Of a DNA stretch of 64,000 nucleotides, positions 34,804-47,336 are shown piece by piece. The stretch comes from Candolleomyces eurysporus. Taxonomy: Eukaryota; Basidiomycota; Agaricomycetes; Agaricales; Psathyrellaceae. The stretch is taken from NCBI GenBank assembly GCA_027579435.1, contig JANBPK010000807.1, positions 1 through 64,000 on the forward strand. Reading direction: 5' to 3'. The notes below the pieces were generated by a model. The model was given only the letters and a program-made list of their open reading frames with translations, searched no databases and was not told where the DNA came from. The number at the start of each line of letters is the position of its first letter. The stretch's first letter is position 1. Position numbers and translations under genes: made by a program.

Positions 34804-36479
34804 GTACGGCGATGTCCTGTGTGCAAGAAATGTAAGAGGGACAGGGAGGAGGGCCCACTCAATTCGAAGAATTGGCAGTGATACACAATTACAGCACTCA
34901 ACATATACCAAACCGATTGTCACCCCAATTCCGATCGATCAAGAAAGGTGAAAGAAGAGATGTCAATTTGAGGACTGAATTCGTCCCAGACAAGAAATCG
35001 TGACAACACTTGTCTCGGGAAGGTCGACGTAGGCAGGTAAAAAAGAAATTGATACGAAAAACTGTGGTATTTTTCCGAGCGGATTCTCTCTATGGAATAC
35101 AGGTACAGGCACTCCAGAATTTGTATTATGTATGAGTGACAGAGGCCTGTCACATAAGGCTGGAAATGGTAGATGCAACGGCGAAGTCAGCGGCTTGCCT
35201 TGGAATCATTCATCTAAGATGCCTACCGCCACCAGACAAGTCCTCTACATATCACGAACGTGGTCAGCAGCACTTTTCTTGAGTTCGGGATCCGGGTGAC
35301 GGCGACAAAAGGGTAGGATTGCGTGCTGATCTTAGAGTCTGCCAAGGTCCGATGTTCGACGACGCTCCAGACCGTCCGTCGGTAGACTGCTCAAAATACT
35401 ACACGAGTCGCGCGACACTTGTGGGTATTGACAGGTAAGTCGAGTACGCTGGTGAACCACCCCCCACGCTAGGCTCGACAACGCCCACATGACTCGAGGA
35501 CTACGTTCATGAGCAACTCAAAACTGGGCCTAGAAAAAGGATCAGCTAACGAAGAACCGGCAAAGGAGATGGATTACATTCCATCAAAGACCTTATAGAG
35601 GACATTGCATACCAGGGCTAGCGTATTGCTTGCAGACCAGGACCACGAGGGGCTGTAATCCTTGTCTGAACCGGGCCATGAGCACTTGAAGGACATGGGT
35701 CGAGCGAGAACGCAGGCAGGTGGGGTTTGTGAGATCGATTCTCGAGTTCAGTGATACTTTCAGGAATTTAGATATGGTCCTGATAGCGCTGCTTACCAAA
35801 CACGAGTATTCGAGCTGAGTCTCAGGTGAGTCGCTGCAGGACAAGCATCAGACTTGGCCACGCCAACAACAAGGACCGTGGGTAAATCAAAGCAAAAACT
35901 AGCAACCGAGCAGGAAGAGTTCCTCGGGAACATAAAATATAGCCAGCGCACCAGTCCTGTGCGCGATTTACCTCGCAATGCTTACTCTCCAACATACCTT
36001 TAAAAATTCCATTATTATACGCTGTGGTGTCTGATTGAAATTCACCCAAACTGGCATTTCCTTGGTTATCTCGGGAGAACTGGACGTATTCTTGACCTAG
36101 GCGCCAGTTCCAACATCTCGATATCGATTCCCTTGTATCTCGTTGATCACATGTAACCCCCCCTAGCGTCATATTACTTTTCTTGGTACGTGTTTTTCTT
36201 TCCATATTGCGTCACCCTAATAACCCCAGTGCAATTAATCAGCTTCTAATAAAGCCCGGCCGCTGTCACAGTCATATACGTCCTTACTCTGCCACTCGCC
36301 TCAGCGAATTGCTGTACGTTCTTCTCCCTCCCTCCGCAAATCTTGTGTGGTACTCGTCGAAAAACTTACTATTTAAATTCATCCAGATGATCCAGGATTT
36401 TAACCATGGCACCTCTAGTCGGAGCCCAACTCGCACCGACTACCAGACTAATTTGCTCAACCCGTTCCTTCTAAATTGT
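34804..36479. other. Intergenic, no resolved gene
   Basis: About 1.7 kb between divergently transcribed H and A2. Minus-strand frames at 35593-36205 are open for up to ~125 codons but are not protein-like. No repeat was noticed. Confidence 0.35.
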
Positions 36480-38317
36480 ATGCCCCTGGAACTTCCCGTC
36501 AATGAAAGTCCTACTTATAAGTTTTGTTTGAAGCACTCAGGTCTCATGAGCGTCACCCGTTGCCTGCACAATCTACCATTTCCAGAAGCGAGCACTCCGG
36601 TAGACACCTTCCGGCGGAGGTCCTGATCAACTTTCTCATTCAACTTCTCCACCCTGGACACCGCGAGCACCCCGCCTCAATGCTTCTGGAGATACGCACT
36701 GTCCTTGCGTTTCTCTTGAGTTGCAAAGCATATAGGGCTTTAGGCCTTTCCCTAAGGGAGGTGCATGCCGGAATCCTTTGTTTCGTGCGCCAACCATTCC
36801 AGCTCGTCGATGAGTGCCTCCGCCGCTCCGGCACATACCCAATCACAATCATCGCTGACGACGGACATCAAACTCGTAAACCAGAGGAGGTGAAAAGGAA
36901 CTGGCTCAGGGTCTTGCGAGATCTGCACCGTTGCGATCATTTCTTCATCCGCCTGTGCCATGGTCGGTTTTTGGACGTTGAGACCCTTCAAGCCGCACTC
37001 CGCAATGGAACACCCAATCTTTCTCATTTCACTCTCGTCGACGAATTCGATATTCTCCCGTTCAACGAAGAGGGCCGTACAAAACCTCTTGCTTTCAACG
37101 GCTCGCCCCAGTTGGAGTGCATACGTCTGTACGGACGTTTTGCTCTCGATTGTCGGCTGTATTCATTCACCACCTCCCCTTCCCTCGTCAATATCGTCGT
37201 CAATGGTGGAGCAAAATCTTTCAAAAGGGAAGGAATGGAGCAGCTCGTCCAGGTCAAACAACTCAGTGCCCGGAGGTGGATGCAACGTTTGCAACGGTGT
37301 TCCAGTACGGTCCGGTTTTTAACTCTTATTGGAGTTCTACACCAAGGCGTTTCCTCGACACCCAGCGTTAACTTCCCAGTGCTTGAGTTTCTCAAGATCG
37401 GGGGAGAGCTAGATGATGTCGGTGAATTTCTTGACAGGGTCACAGTTCCCCACACATGCCGCTTTTCGATGAGTGCTACACTCTGCAACTTGCTGGAGGT
37501 GGGAGTGGAGCATCACCTTACGCAGTGGAAGAAGGTCCTGGAGAAGATTCCCCATCTGCGTCTCATCTCGGTGTCGATGACGCTGGCGTGGGAGTTCAAT
37601 GTTCAGGGGGAAGACGGCAACGGTGTGGCATTTGAAGTCAGCATATCGGCTTTTGATATATCATGGGGCGGCGGCTCAAGCAACCCGTTCCCTTCTGAAT
37701 ATCTATCTTGGTTGGGAGGGGTCATCCTTGACTTGGCCAATACTAGCATTTGGAACATTGCGGTCGCCACCACAAATATTTTCAAAATCCACGTCAGCGA
37801 TAACCATTTCATCCGAGACCTTCCGCAGGGGGTTAACCACGCTGTCCAGGAGCTTCTTCAACATCTTAGCAGAGTGAAGGAGCTACATATCGCTGGATTC
37901 CCATCCACTCTGTACCAACTACTCGTTCAACATCACCACACCGACGATAACGAAATCGAATATCCACTGCCTAGTGTCACGACCATCAAACTTGTCGGAA
38001 GTGCGTTCATACACCATGTAGAAGCCAACGACAGAGATAGGTTCTGGGACTATCTCCTGGAACGGCAATCTAACACCTTCCTTCGCTCCATCGACACAGT
38101 TGTGATCCTTAATGATGGGCTCTCCGACTCAAGCATGTCGCACCTTGTGCAAGACTTCCAGGTGGAGCTGATTCACCTTCTCAACCCGGCTACCCTAGCT
38201 TTGCATTGCAAAGTGACGATTGAGAATGGAATGGAGGATGATGGACGGTGGGTATGGGATAGAGAGGAGCGGATGGATCCCCCACAGTGGCACATTCTGA
38301 TTACCTACTTGCTTTAA
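36480..38317 (+). CDS. F-box-like protein A2
   Basis: A single long exon from 36586 to the stop at 38317 carries the F-box-like start (GRHLPAEVLINFLIQLLHPG), the ITIIADDG segment, and Leu-rich text to the C-terminus WVWDREERMDPPQWHILITY. It has no in-frame ATG ahead of the F-box. A short first exon at 36480-36520 (M-P-L-E-L-P...) joined over a 65-bp intron with acceptor CCAG|A closes in phase and gives 590 residues, resembling the architecture proved by phase in gene K. Its donor (GTTTTG) is weak, so the first exon is tentative. The family role would be substrate binding for an SCF ubiquitin ligase. It converges on gene B, with only 57 bp between the stop codons. Decayed copy: 8370-10075. Confidence 0.75.
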
Positions 38318-38374
38318 ATATACATTTGGTTTTTGTTTATACATCTACCTTCAACGTACATCAAGAATTCCACA

Positions 38375-40511
38375 TTACTCTTCAGTAGAATCTTCATCTC
38401 CAAGCTCCTCAGTTTGCTCAAAACTGAATACATCATCCCCGCTCCAATGACCCCCAGTTTTGAGAGGAATGACGGTCCCATCCTCATCCAATTCCAAGAC
38501 GGTGTGCACGACCCCCTTTCTCGATATGCCAATTAATAAATCAATGCCTTCAGGCATCGCCAGCTCCAAACTTGCCTCTTCCCACTTCCCAGAACAGTCC
38601 CTTCCATTGTCGTCGACGGAAATGAACCGTTGTGAAGTTGAAGGGGTCCGTCTACCAAGAACGTGAAGGATGTGTTGGAGTAGCAGATTGTCCTCCCGCT
38701 CGAGCACAGGCCCATAAATATCAAGTTTGATGAGATGGGGGAAAGGGGAGACAGGCGCATAACTCGGGTGGAATAGGGTAGAAGCCACCCGTTGGAAGGT
38801 GTCGCAGTCAAGACGCCAAGAAACGATACATTTCATGCTGCAGAGCGTGTTTTTTATGTGCTCAAAAAATAGCATTTCCATCGGAAAGCCAATGCTGAGA
38901 TCCAGGTGTCGCGTACGAGTAATTGCCCGAGGGAGGTTGCTGCCAAATTGGTAAAGTATCGTCGAGAAAATGTTTTGCATTCCACGAAACGATATCCCAA
39001 ATTCTGCGAAGGCCACATGCACACTTGAAGCCTTCGATTCTTCCTCGTGATAAAGGGCGAGTGAGAAGGTATCAGCGGTGAACTGTAACTTCATACGATC
39101 GTGGATCGGAACCGTCGACTTTGGAAGGGAGAGTAGCGCATGACACACTGGGAATATGAGATGATCTTGATCCCGACGAACAAACTCGATTGCGTTCGCT
39201 GGACCATTGGTTCCGTGAAGGTGGATTGAAGATGTGACATCGCAGCTGAGTGTGATGGCGGATAAGAAAATACCTCCGACCAATAAGTGAGTTGTGAGCT
39301 GGATACTGAGGAGATTTGTGAGATCTAACCGATCTGATGTGCCGGGGCAGGCACACAAGAGGTTGGAAATCATTTCGAAATGGCGAGGGATTAGAATAGA
39401 ATTGGTAATAGAGAGGTGGAGCAAGCTTGTCAGCTCGGTGAGGAGCGAGAGCCAAGTGGCAAGAGGCCAGCTGGGGTTGAAGGAATGTGTGTTGGATACT
39501 TCTAATGTAGCCAAATTGGCAAACACTGGTGCACGAAGATCGAAGAGGTCCTGACAGCCATGAATCCGTAAGGAGGTCAAGTTTGGGGCAACCCCACCCC
39601 ATGGTTCCTCGTAGTGGTGCGAGTGAGGGCTGTGCCAGCGATTTGGGTTTAATTGTAGAATACGAAATGCGTTTTGCTGGTAGGAGTCTTGTACGTTGTG
39701 GAGGGATAGGTGTCTGACGGATTCTGCTGAGTATGAGAGAAGGCGTATGATCGGACGCGGGTCGTTGTTGAGAGGGGAGATCTCGAAAGCAAATGTCATA
39801 CACCTCGAGATATTGCTAAATGCAAGTCCCCACACCATCTCCCTTTCGTCTGAGAAAATTTCTTGCTGTATGCGTGAGGTCAGATGGAGGGGAGCCCCCT
39901 TGGAGCGATGAATGTAACTTTGGAAGTCGTCGAAGCTGTCCGAGTCAACGCGGAGAATGTTTCCCCACAGTTGTGGATGCTCCAACGCAATTTCGAGCCA
40001 TCCCGGGAGCATGGAGATGATCAGGTGGAAGGAGTTTGCTTCGGTATCGCAGGAAAACGGGTGTACACGAGAATCGGGGGATGTTAAGTGTCTGAGCAAC
40101 ACACCAACGACCCGACTTGGAAGTCTGCCGAGTAGACCTTGAGACTCAAGCTGGGATAATCGACGAATAGGTGTTTGTGCTTCAGGAGTGAGGTAAATGG
40201 AAGGTTGTGTAGAGAGCGATGCGGGGGAGACAGATCGCGATGATGGCAGGGAAGGGACATGGAGGGGATCCAGGTATGCAGAATTCTCCACTAGCCCTGC
40301 TGGGACGCCTATATCTCTGAGTTGCGATACGACTGCTTCACGAGCCTGGTGAAGGCTTGCAATGACCTTCGACTTCTGGTCTTGAGAAGCAAGCGCCCAT
40401 GCCGCCTGATCGAAGCACTAAAAACTCATTTAAGCAAATCAAAGTTGAGAGAAGAAGCATGCATACGATATTCAGAGAGTTCAGACACTCCTTCATGGTC
40501 TTCATACTCAT
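38375..40511 (-). CDS. F-box-like protein B
   Basis: Exons 40511-40467 and 40417-38375 around a 49-bp intron (GTATGC...TTTTTAG), 695 residues. The first exon encodes M-S-M-K-T-M-K-E-C-L-N-S-L-N-I and joins in phase to CFDQAAWALASQ. A heptad-like helix (KVIASLHQAREAVVSQLRD, about residues 28-48) precedes the F-box-like domain (GRLPSRVVGVLLRHL ... PGWLEIALEHPQLWGNI). This helix-plus-F-box order is common in agaricomycete F-box proteins. Leu-rich sequence fills the rest. The C-terminus is acidic (FSFEQTEELGDEDSTEE). Function is inferred as a ubiquitin-ligase adaptor. It is convergent with A2. A fragmentary, partly inverted copy lies at 10240-11920. Confidence 0.85.
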
Positions 40512-42495
40512 CCAACAACTTGAACACTGAAGCGCTTGATGATGAGAGACTCGGGTATACCGCAGTTGAAAGCGGTCACCAATTACATCATTTGCTCGTT
40601 GTTTGATTGCTGCGGTTGACTAACCGAAGCAGAGACGGATTCTTCAAGGTTCTACTCGTCGCATCCCTACATCTCAACTTCCAAAAGGCTGATTGAATTC
40701 CGCTTCTCTTTTGTACCACCAGGAGAGAGTGTCGACCATAACAAGCTAGAGTCCGGATCGTATCGGCCAGAGCCTCGCCCTTCTGCTCGGAAGAGCGGTC
40801 GGACATTACTGTATCTGCACCGCCTGCCCACCACACCTCTTCATGATAGCTACATCAAACGAAGAGCTAGTCTAAGTCGAGGGTCCATATTTTTTATACA
40901 ATACCTTGCCCTTTAGGATATCCAACATTCCATTCCGTTCGACTTGGAACGGCATCTCGGGAGAAGGCAAACAGGCCATGTACGCCACGATGAGTGAGCC
41001 ATTTGACGGACAGAGATGTTTGCATGAAATCATGCAAAGCGATTGGTGGCCCCTGTATCGTGTGCCGGAGACAGTGCTTAGCCTGGCAATCCTCGGTCCA
41101 ATCGTGGCATCGCTGCCATTGCCGAAAAACATTCGTCGTGCCTGGATAGAATACTCGTTCGAAAAGAAATCGGGCGGAGAGCAGAGAATGAAGGAGACTC
41201 GAGTGAGCGCGTATGGGGATGCGGTTCCCGTGCTTGAAGCGATGATAATGTGTCTTCGAGCTCCGCGTGCACGATGATGCCGAATGGTATTATCATCTTG
41301 AACCTCCTGCGCCCACTGTGGATGAACCAAATCAGACTCCGCTGTGAATAAGAGGCATACGCTGTAAGCGTGTGTCCTTCGGAACACTGTTGCATCCATG
41401 TTCCAATCGTTAGGGTATTGCAAGGAATGATGGCTACTGACAAAGCTTCGTTTATGAGGGCATGAAGATCCCTATGGGCAAGCTCTGGCGGATATTTTGG
41501 CGAAGAACCGCATCTGAGGCTCGGTCTGAGGCTCGGAGATGGTGGGGGAGAGGTCGCCGGCGAAACTTCCTGTTGGAATCGAATCCGCTTGTAGACGGTG
41601 TGCACTCAAAATAGTTCTCCTTTGCACGACGGTTTGCAAACCGATTCCCGACCTGCGGTTCCAATATATGCAAAGCTGTACCTATTTCCTTTCTACGTTC
41701 AGCAGAAGGCTCCCTCTCCATGGGAAATAGTTGCTCTAGTTGAGCGAGGACCCCGGGGCTTTGCCTCCAGCGTTATCTCAACACGGACACCCTTCCGTTA
41801 CTGATTGCATGTCACCCGATGCGTATTTTGAGATTGAGCATGATTTGGATGCTGCCTTGTGTTGAAACTTGCTGAGCATTGAGAGAACCCCGTGGCATGC
41901 AGCCGGGTCGGCAGAATTGGATGGCCCAATGGTAAATTGACAAGTGGAGCTTCAGATGAGCTTCCAGGGGGTGAAAAGAAGCTGGTTTTGCGTCTTAATG
42001 ATATAGCTCATTGCGTATATGAGGTTCAGTTGCCCAGCGGCGAAGACGTAGAGAAAATTAGCAAGCTAATAGGGGGAAATTGATTGATAAATCCGGCATA
42101 GATCAGAGATCTAAATTACATCTCACGGTTTTGCCGACACCAGAACTGATAGAGGAATATAGAAGAAAGTTGAAGGGCATAGGGAGCTCATTGAACCAAA
42201 AGAACATTCATCAACGACGTGGCTCGAGTGCCTCGTGGACCGGCAAGAAATTTAAAACAGCGATCAAGGATACCAGTCTCGAGGCGTGTCTCGATAGAAG
42301 GAAATGAAACACGTTTGGGCCCTGTGCTAAGAGACGGGAATTCGGCGTACTGAGAGGGTATTAATCCTAGATAGTTACACATACAACTTTTATAAAGGAC
42401 CCTGTACTAGATGCCATAAAGTCAGAGTCGCTCACACACCTAGCTCGCCGACATCCCATCTCATTCCCGCATCTCGAGAATCCGTGCCACCAGAG
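40512..42495. other. No resolved gene; open frames only
   Basis: The minus frame 40872-41423 (183 codons) and plus frame 40906-41277 overlap, and neither resembles a known protein. At 41892-42307 two adjacent plus frames (LPGGEKKLVLRLNDIAHCVY; LHLTVLPTPELIEEYRRKLK) look protein-like and may be a fragment of a gene, but no splice closure or family was found. Confidence 0.3.
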
Positions 42496-43393
42496 ATGGT
42501 ATGTTAACATCCACGCGCGCTATCTGTGTGAGACTTGCGTACACGCATACTCACCTTTGAATTCAAAGACAATCACAGCATTTCCGCGTAGTAGCGCTCG
42601 TAGACGTGGATCCCGCAGTTGTTCTTCGTCTGGGGCCTCCATCACTCCTGAACCCGAGCGTGCTTCAGTTCCTCCCAAGGTAGCCCCTCGCTTTTTTCAT
42701 CAGCGACAAAGATTAATCTTCTCCCATTTTCCATCATCTCGTTAGAATGACGTTATTTTTGGGCATCACTATTCGATTTCTCGCCAGAGGCGCCGACTTG
42801 TCCAATTTCACTCTACAAACGTGAAGTCCCGTATTGGTTATCGCTGGTTACCATGTATTCCCGTTGTTCCCAAGTTTGAAGATATCCCTGCCTCCGGTGC
42901 TACTCTTCATCGCGCTCTAATTGTCCTCAAGAAAAACACTTACCTTGTATGTGGATATACCGCCGAGAAACTGCCCCCCAGCGCATCGGTTAGGAGAATA
43001 AAGAAGAGTACGATTTGGAAGGGCGAGCTGATGGTTTTCTCTGTGGGAAAACGCGATGCCCTGTGCCGCCGACCCATCGTCGCAAAGGGCCAAATTGATT
43101 TGGCTGCTGCACTGTGAGTGACAGCTCCATCAGTAATGAAAAGGATATCTGAATTTGTATCTTTTCGATATAGCTTCGTTTCTCGCGTTTCGGAAGCACA
43201 AGATATTGGTGTGAGGCTCCCAACCCTCATTAACGGCCCAGGTGATCGTTTTCAAGGTCGTAATCTGGCATTGACTAACTACCTTGTTCGCCAGAGATTT
43301 GAAACCCCCATTAATCCACTTCTCATACTTTCTCGCTTACTCGCACATGAAATTTTTTTCTGTACTGGCTTGATTCTTTGTCTCGCATACTAG
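42496..43393 (+). CDS. Unrecognised 233-residue protein J
   Basis: Model with exons 42496-42498, 42569-42679, 42746-43113, 43174-43393 (introns of 70, 66 and 60 bp), all in phase. The first exon would consist only of the start codon, followed by the strong donor GTATGT; the next exon reads TITAFPRSSARRRGSRS. The C-terminal two thirds (VKSRIGYRWLPCIPVVPKFE, SGATLHRALIVLKKNTYLVC, IWKGELMVFSVGKRDA) look like one compact domain. I do not recognise it. Ser/Arg-rich near the N-terminus. The last exon ends in a hydrophobic stretch (ILSRLLAHEIFFCTGLILCL) that may be a membrane anchor. An alternative is that translation starts in an exon I missed. Confidence 0.6.
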
Positions 43394-43764
43394 TACTTGT
43401 TCGTCATTCACTGTAGCTTCAATCCGGAATTGCAGTTTTGCACTGGTTATAACAATTAAAAATCACCAGCTTCCCTCATTCTTTTCATTTGGATGGGTCC
43501 TTGGAGCCCAGACTCCACATCTTATAATCAATAGTAACGGTCGAGATGACTAGGAAATAATGCAAGTTTATCTCGAGTCGGTCAAACAATTCCTCACTTG
43601 AGCTCAGATCGTGAGACGACAGTTTGGAGTGCGAACGGAAATGACAGGCCGTGTATATAAGCAAAGTAACAAAGACTAGTTAATATGGTAGGAGCTGAAA
43701 AGCACACCAGCAACCTGTTGCAAGTACCGGTTTACAAGTCGTTTACGATCTGCACCCCAACACC
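43394..43764. other. Intergenic, no gene seen
   Basis: A 371-bp gap between convergent J and I. AT-rich, no features noticed. Confidence 0.4.
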
Positions 43765-45763
43765 TCAGAGTCCGAACGCCCCGTTGAGAACCGTGTAAGA
43801 CTCGGACGGTCCCTTCCCATGTCGTTGGAGGCAAATGAGTGCCAAATGATAAGCAAGGCCATGCTTGAAGAGCAATTCGACCAACTGGTAACCTGGCCTC
43901 TCCAAAAACTGCTCCAGATACGCGTTCATACGATTGAGGAGGTTGTGGCGTCTAAGTTTAGGGAAAGCATGGCCCGGAACCGGAGCGATAGCCATGGTAT
44001 GGGGGTAGCAGGCGATGTCGAGTACAATTACGAAAGGGCGTCCAGCTGGGATCGGTGGTTTGACTATGGATACAGCGTCCCAAATAGCATTAAGATGGTC
44101 ATTGCAGAACGTCTCCACATAGGCAAGTATGTCGAGCTTGATCGAGATTGGGATCCAGTCGTTGAGTTCTTTGAGGCGATAAAGTAAAGAGAGTGTAGGA
44201 CATTCTTCATGATGCAGACCCTTCCAGTCCTCCCGTTGACACTCGCGTGAGCAATACATCACTGAATGACAGCAGGAGCACTTTCGAGAGTGTGCAATGA
44301 CAGGGCGAGAATGTTCTTGATGCTAGCTAACAGTTAATCCCGTTGACCTTGAGAGGTCGCCCAAAGAATGCTTACCTTTAAGTTATTGCATCCATGCAAC
44401 CTGAGAAATTCAGCCTTCCCCCCCATATGACAGCGTGTGGCAACACGCAAAGCTCTCTGAAACGTCTCCCAAGCTCTGTATCCTGTCCTCGAGTTGTTTT
44501 TGAGCATGTCGATTATGAAGGGGGAGAGAAAATCTCTGTCTTNCTGGGACGTCCTTGGGGAGGTACTTGCACGTCGCCTCCCAAACCGGACGATATGCCA
44601 AGTATCCGGCAATCGATCGGAGCAGATGTATCGCTGTGTTGAAACCTTGATCCAAAGAAGGGAGATGTATGAGACAGCCAAGAAGGCGCTCTATTACATC
44701 TCCGAGCACCACGTCCACCATCTTGTGAATAGGACTGCCGGAATATTCTCCGCCATCCAGTACAAAGTGCTCCACGTACTCGAGTCCCTCGACAGCCCAC
44801 GTCCAGGAAACATCATTCCGATAGAGTGGCATGATCCTCGAAAGAGAGGTGTAGAAGGACGACAAAAGATGTGTCTTGGCGATGAACTTCACCCAGTACC
44901 TTCGACTATCGCAAGGAAGGAGGGAGTGCAGGGAGTTCGCCAGGTCCAAAAGGTGCGTGACGGCAAATTGGGTGGTAATAGTCCCTCTAGATTCGAGATG
45001 TCCGAGCTCTTCCATTCTAATTTGAAAGCCATCCACAACGGCCGAGATTTCGCTCTTCTTCAGGTGGTAGAGAAGGCCCAAGACGAGGGGTTGGGAGTCG
45101 ACGTTTTGTGTGAAGGCGAGGAATAACTTGATGAGGGGGCAACGGTTGTCGCGAAGAACGACGTAACGACCAGTCATTGAATTCTTCTTAGTCCATAGCT
45201 TCAGGACAATTCTCATTGCCGGAATTGAGCGTTGCATGGCACCGGTGGTCATCGAGTTGAATTTCCAGAGCTGGAACAAAAGACAGGCAGAGTCCTCAAT
45301 GAGCCCTGCGAAGCAAAATAGGTCCGCCCATTGAACGAGGGTCCCAAAATGCGAGCACAGCTTCTGAGAAACCTCTTGTTGCATATGCCCAGGGGGACAC
45401 TCTTTGCAAAGAGTCTCAATAACAGCAGCACTCAGCCTCGCTCGCTCCACCGCTCGAAGGGTGTCTGAGCAGCGTTGGACCTGTGCGTTGATCTCCCCTG
45501 AAGGTCGTCTTTGGGCGTCCAGGTAGGCGTGCTTTGAGGGGCGATGAGTATCCTGAAGAAATGGGAGGACGGCGTCCAGAATAGAGACGTCAAAGTCTCT
45601 GGCATCGAGAAGGTGCTGTTTGAGACGTAGGATGCCATTTTCATCTCCTGAAAGAGCGCCAGCGATAGCCTGGATCCCATATGAGTGAACAAATTGCCTT
45701 GTAGTAGATGAGGCCGTACCCTTTGTCGCTTGGTGTCGCGCAATCTTCTCATCTTCAGCAATA
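43765..45763 (-). CDS. MYND zinc-finger protein I, start not found
   Basis: Paralogue of H with the same intron position: exon 2 is 44322-43765, the intron 44323-44375, and exon 1 extends upward from 44376. The N at 44543 must be removed (DVPEDRDFLSPFII...). The finger CSCCHSVMYCSRECQREDWK then GLHHEEC is complete, and the C-terminus ends SYTVLNGAFGL. Exon 1 aligns with H through LDARDFDVSILDAVLPFLQD and further up to TASSTTRQFVHS near 45718. The frame stays open beyond 45.8 kb without any in-frame ATG before residue ~110 of the alignment. Either a start-bearing upstream exon exists or the start codon is lost and this is a recent pseudogene. Confidence 0.7.
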
Positions 45764-46952
45764 CTTGCCCAACGATTTAAGAGAGGGACGATGGATAAAA
45801 TATTGAGTGATTCAACGGTGGACTCGACTTTAAACTTCCAATGCTATAGCGCAATCAGATCCAAACCTGGAATTCCGTGTTTGGGCTCACTGGGCCTGGA
45901 TAGCATAGGTGCCGGCGCCAGGTCCCAATCAAGAACACCAGGTTGGATTGTCGGGCCAAGGACACCACATATGTCAGTCTATCCTCGCTGGCGTGGTTAC
46001 ACCGGTTTTGGGGAGGCGTAGAGGGTTCTCCCAAAAGGCTTGGCCTCCTTCCCAAAGTGCAGTAAGAGCTCACCGAGCTTCAGCTTTCCGCTTTCTTTTC
46101 AGTTGGAACACTTGGAGGAGACGAGTTCCGGGTAAGCATTAAAGATCTGCCATTCAAGGAGCTCTCGGCTTGCGCGCCCCGCTGGCGTTCGCACACCGCG
46201 ACAATGCGGTTGTATTGGGAAAAGATGCCGCATACATTGATTTGAGTAGGCGTGCTAATGTCAGATGTAGATCGACATTCAGTTGCAATGGTCATATTCC
46301 GAGTCCTCTCTCGGACTTGATGCGCTCCGCAATACTAGTCCAGCNTCCCCCCAAACGGAACTTGAAAAGAAAGTAACCCACAGTCGTACTCGCCTGGCTC
46401 CAACAATGATTCAACTACAGAATCGTGCCTCCTATCATCGCAATACTGGCCTGTGATATGACCTCCTGGGTGAATGCCCTCTAAATATGAATTGATGTCG
46501 ATGGTATCTGTCTTGCAACGGAGACTTTTGAAAAGGAGCAAACGTGCCAAGCCTTCTGTCTTGAAGCTGGAGTACTAGTAGATCTCACACATGGATGAGA
46601 TCGAGAGAGAGTGGTTGCACTCACCTGTTCGCCTATCTTGCTTCGCTCAAGATCAAGAACGAACAGCTCAAACCTCGTTCTGCGCACTTGGCAAGGCGGA
46701 ACTCGTATGAGGGGGGTCTCTTTGCGAGGTCCACGGCATTACATTGCCGCATAACGGCGATGGTAACTTGGAGCACCCAGACAGAATACTCTGGAAACAC
46801 GTAAATTGTGGCCATTGAGTCAGAAGACTTTTATACCATCGAAAGCCTCGACACAGCACGCGTCGAGGTTGAATCCGGTCAGAACTTCCAGTTGGGATTC
46901 ATACAGTCGCAGTAAGATCTGCACGCCAAGGTGAGCCTTGAATCGTCGCTGC
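45764..46952. other. No resolved gene
   Basis: Short frames only. One isolated N at 46345 beside a C run. I see nothing that reads as protein over more than one exon. Confidence 0.35.
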
Positions 46953-47031
46953 TCCGGACCTGTGTACCGCATTGCGTAAACACAGTGACCCCACCGTGTG
47001 TAGTCAGCAGTTACGGTCTGGACTGATACAC
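46953..47031 (-). repeat. ~80-bp dispersed repeat, copy 2
   Basis: Inverted relative to 12757-12837. The central block ACAGTGACCCCACCGTGTGT is identical in reverse complement. It lies between genes I and K. Confidence 0.65.
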
Positions 47032-47336
47032 TGAGGGCGGTGATTGGCATTCCGGGAGAAAAGAGCTCATCCTGAAGAGGACCAGACATCCTCCTGCCCC
47101 GAGATCTATGGATGCATGACTCTCGAATACCAGCATATGCATCGTTAGTCTACTGTGCACACCTTCGCCCACAGCATGAGAAAAATGCTATGCTTTCGTG
47201 GGTCGACTCTCAGTCACCTTTACCACGCGTACTAGTACCTCTGGGATGTCTAACGCTTCAACATTCAACGCTTGGAAGATCTTCATATGTAAATGAAGGG
47301 TGTAAAAATTGAGCTCTACGGTTCAACAAGCCTTGG

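Noticed and set aside
36524..36585. F-box-like A2 starting at 36524
   Set aside because: The codon there is TTG, with a stop just upstream. A spliced short first exon, as in gene K, is more likely.
40872..41605. Overlapping minus-strand frames of 183 and 175 codons as a gene
   Set aside because: No protein-like composition, no closing introns, and a plus-strand frame of similar quality overlaps.
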